From an uncultured Bacilli bacterium (GTDB taxonomy: Bacteria; Bacillota_I; Bacilli_A; RFN20; CAG-631): a stretch of DNA of 64,000 nt. Numbering within the stretch: the stretch's first letter is position 1; each line of letters begins with the position of its first letter. A program made the position numbers and the translations under genes. The notes under the pieces are model-generated. The model saw nothing but the letters and a program-made list of their open reading frames with translations, was not told where the DNA came from and made no database searches. The stretch is from the NCBI GenBank assembly GCA_934201705.1, contig CAKPXF010000009.1, forward strand, positions 1 through 64,000. Reading direction: 5' to 3'. This document shows, piece after piece, positions 8,403 to 17,265 of this stretch.

Positions 8403-9314
8403 TTAGTTTCCTCCTACAAGCTTTTTACCAGTTGCTGCTAAGAATACGTCATCCATTTTACCCTTAATAATTTCAAAGTCCTTAAATAATGTTGGATTAT
8501 TGATAATTAAATTTTTAGCTGCTTCCGTATTTTTAATTTCAATTCTTATAATGCCATCCTTTACAACCTCATAAGGTAGATTTAACTTTTTAACATCTTC
8601 AATATTAGCATTATATAAAGTAATAAAATCACCAGTATATTTATTTTTTAATTCAAGTGGAGTACCTTGAGCTACTATTTTCCCTGAATCTAAGATAACT
8701 ACATAATCAGCATCTGTTGTTTCTTCCATATAGTGAGTTGTTAAAAATACAGTCATTTGCTTGTTTTTTCTATATGATTCAATTACCTCCCACATTGTCT
8801 TACGAGTTTGTGGATCAAGGCCTGTTGTTGGTTCATCTAAAATCAAAATTTTTGGATCATTTAATAAGGCTCTTGCTACATCTATTTTTCTTCTTTGGCC
8901 ACCTGAAAGCTTATTGACAGTTCTATTTAATAATTTTTTAAAATCAAGAAGTGTAGCTAGCTCGTTTATTCTTTCTTTAGCTTTATTTCCATATATTCCA
9001 TATAAACTAGCTCGACACATTAAATTATCCTTAACACTTAAAACACCATCTAATAAAGAATTTTGAAATACAACACCAATATACTTTATTATATTTTTAT
9101 AATCCTTTTCAATATCCTTATTATCAATAATTATGCTACCTTTATCTTTTTTTAGCATTCCACACATTATTGAAATAGTTGTTGATTTCCCAGCGCCATT
9201 TACGCCTAAAAAAGCAAATAATTCACCTTTTTTTACAGCAAATGATAAATCGTTTACAGCATGAACATCCTTAAATGATTTATCTAAGTTTTTAACTTGT
9301 ATAATATTTTCCAT
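8403..9314 (-). CDS. ABC exporter ATPase (DrrA-like)
   Basis: A 303-residue ATPase with Walker A GVNGAGKST (about 37-45), signature LSGGQRRKIDVARAL, Walker B KILILDEPTTGLDP and switch His in TTHYMEET. After the ATPase core comes a C-terminal regulatory extension of about 80 residues (DUF4162-like), typical of DrrA/multidrug exporters. It works with the downstream permease. One base separates it from the TetR gene upstream. Confidence 0.85.
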   Translation of the reverse strand: MENIIQVKNLDKSFKDVHAVNDLSFAVKKGELFAFLGVNGAGKSTTISIMCGMLKKDKGSIIIDNKDIEKDYKNIIKYIGVVFQNSLLDGVLSVKDNLMCRASLYGIYGNKAKERINELATLLDFKKLLNRTVNKLSGGQRRKIDVARALLNDPKILILDEPTTGLDPQTRKTMWEVIESYRKNKQMTVFLTTHYMEETTDADYVVILDSGKIVAQGTPLELKNKYTGDFITLYNANIEDVKKLNLPYEVVKDGIIRIEIKNTEAAKNLIINNPTLFKDFEIIKGKMDDVFLAATGKKLVGGN

Positions 9315-9315
9315 A

Positions 9316-9915
9316 TTATTTTCCTCTTTCCTTTACTCTTTTTGTTAATTCATCATATGATAAATAGCCAAATAAACAACTATCAAACAGATTAACTATT
9401 TCATCCTTTGTAAACTTATAAACATTTGTGGCAATTAATGTTGCCATGCCATGAGCTAAAATCCACATTCCATGATAAATATCTAAAGCTTTATTTGTAT
9501 CAGTTATGAAAAATGTCCTTTTAATACTATCTACGATTAATGGATAATTTTCATCAAGATCTATTAATAAAGTATCTAAATTTAAAAATGTTTGCTTTTC
9601 GCTCATAAATAATAGTTTAAATAGTGATGCTTCATCTGCTGCAAAATTAATATAGCCTATACCAACACCCAAAAAAGGCCTGTCTGATTTTTCAATATTT
9701 TCTTTAATATATTTGCCATATAATTCCTTAGCTTTTTTTATAACTTCTTTTTTTAATTCATCCATTGAAGTAAAATAACCAAAAATTACTTTTGATGAAC
9801 TATTTAGCTTTTTGGCTAAATTTCTAGCAGTTAGCATAGAAAACGATTCTTCCTTTACTAGCATAAAAGCTGCATCTATTATTTCTTCTTTTTTAAATTT
9901 TGCAAGACGTGGCAT
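9316..9915 (-). CDS. TetR-family repressor of the exporter operon
   Basis: A 199-residue regulator. The N-terminal helix-turn-helix is at about residues 10-55 (EEIIDAAFMLVKEESFSMLTARNLAKKLNSS..VIFGYF), where the usual SxxTIYxHF helix is replaced by SKVIFGYF. The C-terminal all-helical part should bind the inducer. It sits inside the operon it is likely to control, directly before the ABC genes, and the large palindrome at 10790-10825 is the obvious operator. Ligand unknown. Confidence 0.82.
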   Translation of the reverse strand: MPRLAKFKKEEIIDAAFMLVKEESFSMLTARNLAKKLNSSSKVIFGYFTSMDELKKEVIKKAKELYGKYIKENIEKSDRPFLGVGIGYINFAADEASLFKLLFMSEKQTFLNLDTLLIDLDENYPLIVDSIKRTFFITDTNKALDIYHGMWILAHGMATLIATNVYKFTKDEIVNLFDSCLFGYLSYDELTKRVKERGK

Positions 9916-9916
9916 A

Positions 9917-10723
9917 TTATACCTCCTTTAAAACATTTATTAATCCACTTGTTGATTTTAAATTTATATCCAATGACTCATTTTTATAATTAAGGTCATT
10001 AAATTCGTTTTTTATTGTTGAATTACTTGAAGCTTTTTTTTTAAAGCCTTCAATATTTTCATTTAAATATAATTCTATATTACCTGAATAGGTTTCTATA
10101 TCAATATTATTATGTATTATTGATTTTGTAGTTTTAACTGCACTTGAAACACCTTTAATTAATAAGCTATTGGCTTTTACTTCATTTATTAATATAATTG
10201 ATGATGTTGTATTAATTTTTAAAGCATTTGTAGCAATATTATTTAATGAAACATTCCCTGAAGAGTTTTCAATATCTAAATCATTTATTTTTAAATTGTT
10301 TAAATATGCTCCACCTGATGTTTGTTTTATCTTTAAATTATTTATTTCATTTTCAATACTCATGGTTATACTTCCTGAGAAACTATCTATATGAAAAATA
10401 TCAATCGTAAAACTTTTAGGAATAAATAACTTAATATTTTCAATTGCCCCTTTATCAAATATGCTGTAGCGCTTTTCAACAATTGATAAAGTATTATTAT
10501 CGATATTAATTTTGAATTTTGTCATATCTGATTCAAAATATGTAACATTTGTTTTATCATCTTCACTTTTTACTATATCACAAGAAAATGAAACTAAAGA
10601 TATATCAACTTTATTATAAGTATTATTTATAAAGCTTCTTTCTTTTCTTTCATATATGCTTGAGCAGCTATTTAATAAAGCTAATATTATAATACTACTT
10701 ATTAAAATAATTGTTTCCTTCAT
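9917..10723 (-). CDS. DUF4097-type beta-helix lipoprotein
   Basis: A 268-residue predicted lipoprotein with signal segment and lipobox LLNSC (Cys about 20). The rest is a repeating beta-strand pattern (FTIDIFHIDSFSGSITM, LDIENSSGNVSLNNI, IDIETYSGNIELYL) typical of DUF4097, the putative adhesin fold also found in LiaX of enterococci. First gene of the exporter operon. LiaX-like proteins sense or blunt cell-envelope attack, so a role in envelope stress is plausible but inferred. Confidence 0.8.
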   Translation of the reverse strand: MKETIILISSIIILALLNSCSSIYERKERSFINNTYNKVDISLVSFSCDIVKSEDDKTNVTYFESDMTKFKINIDNNTLSIVEKRYSIFDKGAIENIKLFIPKSFTIDIFHIDSFSGSITMSIENEINNLKIKQTSGGAYLNNLKINDLDIENSSGNVSLNNIATNALKINTTSSIILINEVKANSLLIKGVSSAVKTTKSIIHNNIDIETYSGNIELYLNENIEGFKKKASSNSTIKNEFNDLNYKNESLDINLKSTSGLINVLKEV

Positions 10724-10782
10724 ATTATTTTACTTCCTTTTTAGCTCATATTCGACTTTAAAGCTATCTATAAGGCTTTCAT

Positions 10783-10825
10783 ATTATAATATAAAAACAC
10801 ATGTTGCGCAACAGGTGTTTTTATA
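10783..10825 (-). promoter_or_regulatory. Exporter-operon promoter with 36-bp palindrome (candidate TetR operator)
   Basis: The palindrome 10790-10825 has outer arms TATAAAAACAC/GTGTTTTTATA and core TGTTGCGCAACA, with one A/G mismatch: 17 of 18 pairs. On the minus strand a -10 TATAAT (10783-10788) is 17 bases from TTGCGC (10806-10811), which is the palindrome's centre, so a bound dimer would cover the -35. It precedes the operon containing the TetR gene. Confidence 0.75.
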
Positions 10826-10950
10826 TTTTTAATACTTCCTTAAATAATTTACATTATCTTTATAATAAATAAAATGTTTTTAAGATGTTTGGCTGCTTTT
10901 TTATTGTATTTGGTAAGCAATAATTCCTTTTAAATAATCCTAATAAGTAT

Positions 10951-10980
10951 TATAATAAGCAGTGTAGTTTATTTGGAGGT
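10951..10980 (+). promoter_or_regulatory. -10 element and ribosome site of the heterodimeric exporter
   Basis: TATAAT at 10951-10956 and SD GGAGGT at 10975-10980, five bases before the ATG at 10986. The remaining bases of the 10724-10985 gap hold no gene. Confidence 0.6.
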
Positions 10981-10985
10981 TTTTT

Positions 10986-12710
10986 ATGTTTAAATTATTA
11001 CGCTATTTAAAAAAATATAAGAAAGAAAGTATTTTAAGCCCCTTATTTAAATTGCTTGAAGCCAGTATAGAATTAATTGTTCCTTTAATAGTTAAATATA
11101 TTATTGATGAAGGAATAAAATATAATAATACAAATTTAGTAATTAAATGTTCTATTTTATTAATTGTTTTAGCTTTAGTTGGCCTTGCTTTTTCAATTAC
11201 TGCTCAATATTTTGCTGCTAAGGCCGCTATTATGTTTTCAACTTCTATAAAACATCATTTATTTGAGCATATTGAAACATTATCATATAAAGAAATTGAT
11301 ACTTTAGGAACTAACTCTTTAATTACTAGAATGACAAGTGATGTTAACCAGGTTCAAAATGGTGTTAATATGACCTTGCGTTTATTATTAAGGTCACCAT
11401 TTATTGTCCTTGGTGCGACAATTATGGCTTTAGTAGTTGATTATAAAATGGCTTTAATATTTTTAGTAACTGTTAGTTTATTATCAATTGTAATTTTTAT
11501 AATTATGAAAATAACTTCACCTTTATATAAAAAGGTTCAGCAAAAGCTAGATAAGGTATTAAAAAGTACTAGAGAAAATTTAACTGGCGTTAGGGTTATT
11601 CGTGCATTTACTAAAGAAGATAGTGAAAGAGAAGCTTTTTTAAACAAAAATAATGGTCTTTATGTTAATCAAAAGAAAGTATCTAATATATCTTCATTAT
11701 TAAATCCATTAACCTATGTAATTATTAATATTGCCATTATTTTATTAATTCAATTTGGAGCAATTCGAGTTAATGAAGGTGCTATTACTCAAGGTGCAGT
11801 TATAGCAATTTATAACTATATGTCACAAATACTTGTTGAATTAATTAAGTTTGCTAATTTAATTATTACTATTTCTAAAGCTATTGCTTGTGGAAATCGT
11901 ATTCAAAGTGTTTTTGAAATTAATAGTTCAATAAATGATGGAAATATTAATACTCCAAATGAAAATAATGCAGAAATTATAACTTTTAATAATGTTTGCT
12001 TAAATTATAATAATGGTGAGGATGATTCTTTATCTAATATTAATTTTTCTGTTAAAAGTGGTGAAACTATTGGGGTAATTGGTGGAACTGGAAGTGGCAA
12101 AACTTCCCTTGTCAATTTAATTCCTCGTTTTTATGATGTAACTAATGGTGAAGTTTTATTATATGGTAAAAATGTTAAAGATTATAATTTAGAAAAACTA
12201 AGAGATTTAGTTGGCATTGTTCCACAAAAGGCTGTTTTATTTAAAGGTAGTATTCGTGATAATATGAAATGGGGTAATGAAAATGCTAGTGATGAAGAAA
12301 TTTATGAAGCGTTAAAAATTTCTAAATCACTTGATGTTGTTTTAAATAAAGAAGGAAAGCTTGATTATGAAATATCACAGAATGGTAAAAATTTATCAGG
12401 TGGTCAAAGACAACGTTTAACTATTGCTCGTGCTTTAGTTAAAAAGCCAAAAATTTTAATTTTAGATGATAGCTCAAGTGCTCTTGATTATCAAACAGAT
12501 TTAGCCTTAAGAAAAGAAATTAGTGCTTTAAAAAATAAGCTTACGGTCTTTATAGTTTCTCAAAGAACATCATCCCTTCTTTTGTGTGATAAGATCATTT
12601 GCTTAGATAATGGTAAGGTTATGGGAATTGGAAGCCATGAGGAATTATTAAATAGTTGTGAGGTTTATAAGGAAATATATTATTCTCAATATAAAGGAGG
12701 TAATAAATAA
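10986..12710 (+). CDS. Heterodimeric ABC exporter, degenerate-Walker-B half
   Basis: A 574-residue half-transporter with six membrane segments (about 15-300) and a C-terminal ATPase. Walker A is GGTGSGKTS and the signature is canonical LSGGQRQRLTIARAL. The Walker B catalytic Glu is replaced by Asp (LILDDSSSALD) and the switch His by Gln (VSQRTSSL). These are the hallmarks of the subunit carrying the degenerate site in heterodimers such as TM287/288 and BmrCD. It overlaps the partner gene by one base. Likely exports hydrophobic drugs, lipids or peptides; substrate not readable from sequence. Confidence 0.87.
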   Translation: MFKLLRYLKKYKKESILSPLFKLLEASIELIVPLIVKYIIDEGIKYNNTNLVIKCSILLIVLALVGLAFSITAQYFAAKAAIMFSTSIKHHLFEHIETLSYKEIDTLGTNSLITRMTSDVNQVQNGVNMTLRLLLRSPFIVLGATIMALVVDYKMALIFLVTVSLLSIVIFIIMKITSPLYKKVQQKLDKVLKSTRENLTGVRVIRAFTKEDSEREAFLNKNNGLYVNQKKVSNISSLLNPLTYVIINIAIILLIQFGAIRVNEGAITQGAVIAIYNYMSQILVELIKFANLIITISKAIACGNRIQSVFEINSSINDGNINTPNENNAEIITFNNVCLNYNNGEDDSLSNINFSVKSGETIGVIGGTGSGKTSLVNLIPRFYDVTNGEVLLYGKNVKDYNLEKLRDLVGIVPQKAVLFKGSIRDNMKWGNENASDEEIYEALKISKSLDVVLNKEGKLDYEISQNGKNLSGGQRQRLTIARALVKKPKILILDDSSSALDYQTDLALRKEISALKNKLTVFIVSQRTSSLLLCDKIICLDNGKVMGIGSHEELLNSCEVYKEIYYSQYKGGNK

Positions 12711-14461
12711 TGAAAAGTAAAGTAAATATACATACACTTAAAAGAATTTTTAAGTACTTGAAAAGTAATACTTTATTTTTAATTTTATCTTTATTACTTG
12801 CTATATTTAGTGTTGCTTCAACTTTAATTGTTCCAATCCTTTTTGGTAAAGCTATTGATTATATTATTGAAGCAAACAATGTTGACTTTGCTAAAATTAA
12901 TGAAATATTATTATATTGTGGTATTTCTATAATTGTTGGAGCTTTAGCTCAATGGCTAATGGGAATTATAAATAATAAAATAACCTATAAAATTGTTAAG
13001 GATATTAGAAATGATGCCTTTAATAAAATATTGATTTTGCCTTTAAGCTATATTGATAGCCATTCTTATGGTGAAATTGTAAGTAAGGTTATTTCTGATG
13101 TTGATACCTTTGCTGATGGTATGCTACTTGGCTTTACACAATTATTTACAGGAATAATTACGATACTTGGAACCTTAGTAATTATGTATATTATTAATCC
13201 TATTATTGCAACAGTTGTAGTTGTATTAACTCCATTATCATTATTAGTCGCTAATTTTATTGCTAAAAAAACTCATTCATTTTTTGAAAAACAAGCTAGT
13301 ATTAGAGCTAATCAAACTGCTTTAATTGATGAAATGGTAAATAATTTAAAGGTTGTAGAAGCCTTTAATTATTCATCAAGAGCTTTAATTAGATTTGATA
13401 AAATTAATGATGAACTGGCTGATGCTTCCTTAAAAGCTACATTTTATTCATCACTTACTAATCCTATAACTCGTTTTATCAACTCAACAATTTATGCTTT
13501 AGTTTGCTTAAGTGGTGCTTTACTTGTTATTAAAAGCCCTGCCATTTTTACAGTCGGAACATTATCAATATTTTTGAGCTATGCTAATCAGTACACAAAA
13601 CCATTTAATGAAATATCAAGTGTCATTACTGAACTTCAAAATGCCTTTACTTGTGCTAATAGGGTTCTTGATTTAATTGATGAAAAACCTCAAGTTAGTG
13701 AAATTGCTAATCCTGTTGTGTTAAATGATGTAAAAGGAAATATTGAACTTGAAAACGTTTATTTTTCATATACTAGTGATAAGCCTTTAATTACTAATTT
13801 TAATTTAAATGTTAAAAGTGGACAAAAAATAGCAATTGTTGGCCCGACAGGCTGTGGTAAAACGACATTAATTAATTTACTTATGAGATTTTATGATGTT
13901 AATAGTGGTAAAATATGTGTTGAAAATCATGATATTAGAGATTGCACACGTAAAAGCTTAAGAGATAGCTATGGTATGGTTTTACAAGAAACATGGTTAA
14001 AGGAAGGAACAATCCGTGAAAATATCATAATGGGCAAAGAAAATGCTAGTGAAGAGGAAATTATAAACGCTTGTAAATTTGCCCATTCATATAATTTTAT
14101 TAAGCAATTACCTAATGGCTTAGATACTATTATTAATGAAGATGGTGGTATGCTATCTACTGGGCAAAAGCAATTACTATGTATTACTCGTGTAATGCTA
14201 TGCCTTCCTCCTATGCTTATTTTAGATGAAGCAACATCTTCAATTGATACTAGAACTGAATTAAAAATTCAAGATGCTTTTAATAAGCTTATGAATAATA
14301 AAACAAGTTTTATAGTAGCCCATCGTCTTTCAACAATTAAGAATGCTGATTTGATTTTAGTAATGAAGGATGGAAATATAATTGAGCATGGAAACCACGA
14401 AGAGCTATTAGATTTAAAAGGCTTTTATTATAATTTATATAATAGCCAATTTTCCCAATAA
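12710..14461 (+). CDS. Heterodimeric ABC exporter, catalytic half
   Basis: A 583-residue half-transporter with six membrane segments and an ATPase domain. It complements its neighbour. Walker A is GPTGCGKTT, Walker B has the catalytic Glu (MLILDEATSSID) and the switch His is intact (VAHRLSTI), but the signature is altered to LSTGQKQ. In the dimer the functional ATP site therefore uses this subunit's Walker motifs and the partner's LSGGQ. A terminator follows 8 bases after the stop. Confidence 0.87.
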   Translation: MKSKVNIHTLKRIFKYLKSNTLFLILSLLLAIFSVASTLIVPILFGKAIDYIIEANNVDFAKINEILLYCGISIIVGALAQWLMGIINNKITYKIVKDIRNDAFNKILILPLSYIDSHSYGEIVSKVISDVDTFADGMLLGFTQLFTGIITILGTLVIMYIINPIIATVVVVLTPLSLLVANFIAKKTHSFFEKQASIRANQTALIDEMVNNLKVVEAFNYSSRALIRFDKINDELADASLKATFYSSLTNPITRFINSTIYALVCLSGALLVIKSPAIFTVGTLSIFLSYANQYTKPFNEISSVITELQNAFTCANRVLDLIDEKPQVSEIANPVVLNDVKGNIELENVYFSYTSDKPLITNFNLNVKSGQKIAIVGPTGCGKTTLINLLMRFYDVNSGKICVENHDIRDCTRKSLRDSYGMVLQETWLKEGTIRENIIMGKENASEEEIINACKFAHSYNFIKQLPNGLDTIINEDGGMLSTGQKQLLCITRVMLCLPPMLILDEATSSIDTRTELKIQDAFNKLMNNKTSFIVAHRLSTIKNADLILVMKDGNIIEHGNHEELLDLKGFYYNLYNSQFSQ

Positions 14462-14468
14462 ACTAATA

Positions 14469-14497
14469 TGGTCAAGCAAACTAGTGCTTGACCATTT
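14469..14497. terminator. Terminator between ABC exporter and VWA gene
   Basis: Ten-pair stem TGGTCAAGCA/TGCTTGACCA with a six-base loop followed by TTTCTTT. It ends the plus-strand exporter operon and lies at the 3' end of the convergent VWA gene. Confidence 0.85.
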
Positions 14498-14500
14498 TCT

Positions 14501-15133
14501 TTAAATATTTCTTTTTTTATAATCATCATCTATCTCACTACGCCATTTTTTTGATAGCTTTTTATTAGATCTAACATCACTAATTGCGAGTGAAATAGCT
14601 TCATAATTTAGCTTTACTCCTTTTTCATCATTATTGTAGGAAACAGCATTATCACTAGCTATTCCCATTTTATTTGCTTCTTTAATAACATCAATATTAG
14701 CTCCTAAAAATATAAATTGCCAATCTTCCTTTTGCTTTTTATTAATAAGGCTATTTATTTTTTCATAGCTAAATTCTAAACTTGAATTTTCAAAGCCATC
14801 AGTTATTATAACAACCATATTATTATATTCATTTTCTTTATCATTTATTTGATTATTATAAATATAATTAATAGCATTACCAATTGCATCTAGTAAAGCC
14901 GTACAGCCTCCAACCCTATAATCATTTAAAGTTATTTCCTTTACCTCATTTATATCTTTTCTTTCATTAATAAATTGCATTGTTGTATTAAAGAAAATTG
15001 TTGTAATTAAAGCTTTATCCTTTTGCTTTTTTTGCTTATTTAATAATTCATTAAAGCCTTTTATTGTTTCATCTTCTAGTCCTGACATTGAACCACTTTT
15101 ATCAATAATAAATACTAATTCTGTAATTTTCAT
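14501..15133 (-). CDS. Small cytoplasmic von Willebrand factor A protein
   Basis: A 210-residue protein made almost wholly of one VWA domain. The MIDAS residues are visible: DKSGSMSG at about 11-18, the Thr in GGCTALLDAIG and the Asp in IITDGFENSS. No signal peptide or membrane segment, so it acts inside the cell, resembling TerY-like VWA proteins that scaffold kinase/phosphatase systems; no kinase or PP2C gene is adjacent. It has its own promoter region (TATAAT-like) and SD AGGAGG. Role unknown. Confidence 0.78.
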   Translation of the reverse strand: MKITELVFIIDKSGSMSGLEDETIKGFNELLNKQKKQKDKALITTIFFNTTMQFINERKDINEVKEITLNDYRVGGCTALLDAIGNAINYIYNNQINDKENEYNNMVVIITDGFENSSLEFSYEKINSLINKKQKEDWQFIFLGANIDVIKEANKMGIASDNAVSYNNDEKGVKLNYEAISLAISDVRSNKKLSKKWRSEIDDDYKKRNI

Positions 15134-15180
15134 ATTCTTTCCTCCTATTTACATTTATAATTATAAATAGCAAAGCAAAG

Positions 15181-15207
15181 AAAAAGGTCGCTTTGAAGGC
15201 GACTTTT
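15181..15207 (-). terminator. Terminator of the HTH/zinc-ribbon operon
   Basis: Stem AAAAG-TCGC/GCGA-CTTTT with one bulged G, followed on the minus strand by TTTTTCTTT. It separates the HTH gene from the VWA gene, so they are different transcription units. Confidence 0.7.
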
Positions 15208-15670
15208 AAATATTAAGTAAAGGCATATCTAGTTTATATAATGTTTCATTTAATATTAAAACATCATATTCCTTATTTAACAAAAAATACCTAAATACTA
15301 AATCTCTTTTAATTGAAAATGATAATGTGTAGCCAGCTTTTTCTAATAAGCTAATTGCTTCATTTAAAGAAAGCTTTAAACCTAAACATATTTTAATTGC
15401 CGTATCCTTATCAGGATGATAAAAGCTATCCTTTCTTATTTTTGAAAATGTTTGTTTTGAAATAAAGGCTCTTTTATAAACTTCAGCATCATTATAATTG
15501 TTTTTATCAATTAATTTAAATACTTCCTCTTGAAAGGTTGAAGTATCAATATTATATTCACTATCTAAGCATATACATTCTTTAGCTTTTAAGCTTCTAA
15601 AAATTTGACATTTTTCAGGAACATAATTTTTTTCAATATAAGCATTTATTAAACTTAAATCAAAGCTCAT
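15206..15670 (-). CDS. Small HTH-domain protein of unknown function
   Basis: A 154-residue cytoplasmic protein. Residues about 75-135 (VYKRAFISKQTFSKIRKDS... and TAIKICLGLKLSLNEAISLL) read as an XRE-like helical DNA-binding fold followed by EKAGYTLS. From memory, this module occurs alone or fused to other domains in Bacillota, but I cannot name the family with certainty. It overlaps the upstream zinc-ribbon gene by four bases (ATGA), so the two are translationally coupled and probably work together. Confidence 0.65.
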   Translation of the reverse strand: MSFDLSLINAYIEKNYVPEKCQIFRSLKAKECICLDSEYNIDTSTFQEEVFKLIDKNNYNDAEVYKRAFISKQTFSKIRKDSFYHPDKDTAIKICLGLKLSLNEAISLLEKAGYTLSFSIKRDLVFRYFLLNKEYDVLILNETLYKLDMPLLNI

Positions 15671-16149
15671 TTATTATCTCCACAATATTTGCATTCCCAA
15701 ATCTTTTTAGATTCATTAAAGCTCATTTTAGCTCCACAATTTGGGCATTTTTTAAAAGCCTCATTTTTCATATTAACATTTGTATTAACCGTTAAAATGT
15801 TATTATCAAATAAATATCCTTCAATGTAACGATTCTTAATAGAAATAGAAATATTTCCTATAACGTCGTTTTTCTCCATTTGTAGTTGCTTTGCAATATC
15901 ATCAACGCTCAAAATGTTATCCATAATTATACAACTAACAACCTCTTTTGTCCTTTTTGTGTTTCCAAAGCTTATCCAAGAAAGTGGAGTAGCATAAAAA
16001 CCAAAGCCTACACAGACAATTCCTATCCACATTAATAATTTATTAGATGAAGCAAAAACAATTATAAGAGGAATTCCTCCTACAAATAAAATGGAAATCA
16101 ATAAAGCTATGATTAATTTAATAGTTAATTTATTATTTATTTTTTTCAT
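15667..16149 (-). CDS. Membrane protein with winged-helix-like region and C-terminal zinc ribbon
   Basis: A 160-residue protein. Two membrane segments (about 12-32 and 38-58) are followed by a PCI/winged-helix-like segment (DIAKQLQMEKNDVIGNISISI) and a C-terminal zinc ribbon CPNCGAK...WECKYCG. The start is placed at 16149, where GGTGAT precedes ATG; an in-frame ATG 69 bases upstream lacks a ribosome site. It forms an operon with the HTH protein, suggesting a membrane-tethered regulatory pair. The ligand and target are unknown. Confidence 0.65.
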   Translation of the reverse strand: MKKINNKLTIKLIIALLISILFVGGIPLIIVFASSNKLLMWIGIVCVGFGFYATPLSWISFGNTKRTKEVVSCIIMDNILSVDDIAKQLQMEKNDVIGNISISIKNRYIEGYLFDNNILTVNTNVNMKNEAFKKCPNCGAKMSFNESKKIWECKYCGDNK

Positions 16150-16207
16150 ATTATCACCAATTAATATTATAAAATTAAATTTAATAAAATGATAGATAAA
16201 AAATATA

Positions 16208-16234
16208 AAAGTGCTCATTTTTTTCGGGCACTTT
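16208..16234. terminator. Terminator of the dehydrogenase operon
   Basis: Stem AAAGTGC/GCACTTT around an AT-rich loop; on the minus strand it is followed by TTATATTTTTT. Confidence 0.65.
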
Positions 16235-16242
16235 GAATTATT

Positions 16243-17247
16243 TTATTTAATTAATGAATTTTTACAATTATTTGTAGCTAAGAATTCATCCATATTCTTT
16301 AATGATGTTTCAATCATATCAATTAAAGCTTTATCTGTTGATGAAGCAACATGTGGTGTTACTAAAACACGTGGATATAAATCAATAAGCTTTTGATGGA
16401 CTTCATTATCCATATGATGGGGATCAAATTCTTTAAAGAATAATGATTTTTCATTATCGATAACATCTATTGCTAGTCCTGCTAAATGATTGCTTGAAAC
16501 AGCATTTAAAGCAGCCTTTAAATCTAAAATTTCACCACGAGCAACATTAACTAAGATTGAATTATCCTTCATATTATTAATAAATTCTTCATTGATGAAA
16601 TTATCATTTTGTCCTTTAATATAAGCTAAATGGACTAAAATAATATCGCATTTTTTTATAAACTCATCTAAAGGTAAAAATGTTAATACTTCTTTTGCTT
16701 TATCTGATTGATAAATATCATAGCCATAAACTGTTGCTCCTAAGCCTTTAAATAAGCTAGCAGTAGTAGTACCAATTCTTCCACATCCTAAAATACCAAC
16801 ATTACAGCCTCTAACCTCTCTTGAAAACATTTGATTTGTAACCTTAAAGTTTCCATTATGAGTGTTATTTACCATATATGCTGTATTTCTTAAAAGCATC
16901 ATTGCTAAAGTTAAAGCAAGCTCACTAATAGCATTTGGTGAATAGCCAGGAACATATGCAGTTTTAATATTAAAATCTTTACAAGCTTCAATGTCTACGT
17001 GATTAAAGCCAGCAGTTCTTGTTAAATAATATTTTAATCCATGATTTGCTAAATCTTCCATAGCCTTATAGCTTACAACACAATTTCCTCTAACCATAAC
17101 AGCTTCATAGCCTAAAGCATCCTTATAATTTTCAGTATTTAAAAATTGAGGAAATAATGTTAATTTATAATCATATTTTTCTTCTAATTCTTTAAAGTAA
17201 GGAATTTCATAATCTCTTACTCCAAAACAAGCAATTTCCATTTTCAT
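16243..17247 (-). CDS. D-2-hydroxyacid dehydrogenase, probably D-lactate dehydrogenase
   Basis: A 334-residue NAD-dependent D-isomer-specific 2-hydroxyacid dehydrogenase, interconverting pyruvate and D-lactate or a related 2-keto acid pair. Seen: the Rossmann motif GILGCGRIGTTTASLF, the NVARGEILD substrate/Arg loop, the catalytic acid in the IDVIDNE segment, and His in VTPHVAS. The N-terminal TRTAGFNHVD pattern is characteristic of the D-LDH subgroup. It lies 18 bases after an AEC-family carrier in one operon, suggesting linked organic-acid metabolism. Substrate specificity is inferred from family resemblance. Confidence 0.83.
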   Translation of the reverse strand: MKMEIACFGVRDYEIPYFKELEEKYDYKLTLFPQFLNTENYKDALGYEAVMVRGNCVVSYKAMEDLANHGLKYYLTRTAGFNHVDIEACKDFNIKTAYVPGYSPNAISELALTLAMMLLRNTAYMVNNTHNGNFKVTNQMFSREVRGCNVGILGCGRIGTTTASLFKGLGATVYGYDIYQSDKAKEVLTFLPLDEFIKKCDIILVHLAYIKGQNDNFINEEFINNMKDNSILVNVARGEILDLKAALNAVSSNHLAGLAIDVIDNEKSLFFKEFDPHHMDNEVHQKLIDLYPRVLVTPHVASSTDKALIDMIETSLKNMDEFLATNNCKNSLIK

Positions 17248-17265
17248 TTTACAAACCCTCCTTAT

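Noticed and set aside
10790..10825. Palindrome as an intrinsic terminator
   Set aside because: It lies upstream of both divergent genes, so nothing ends there, and a correctly spaced -10/-35 pair overlaps it.
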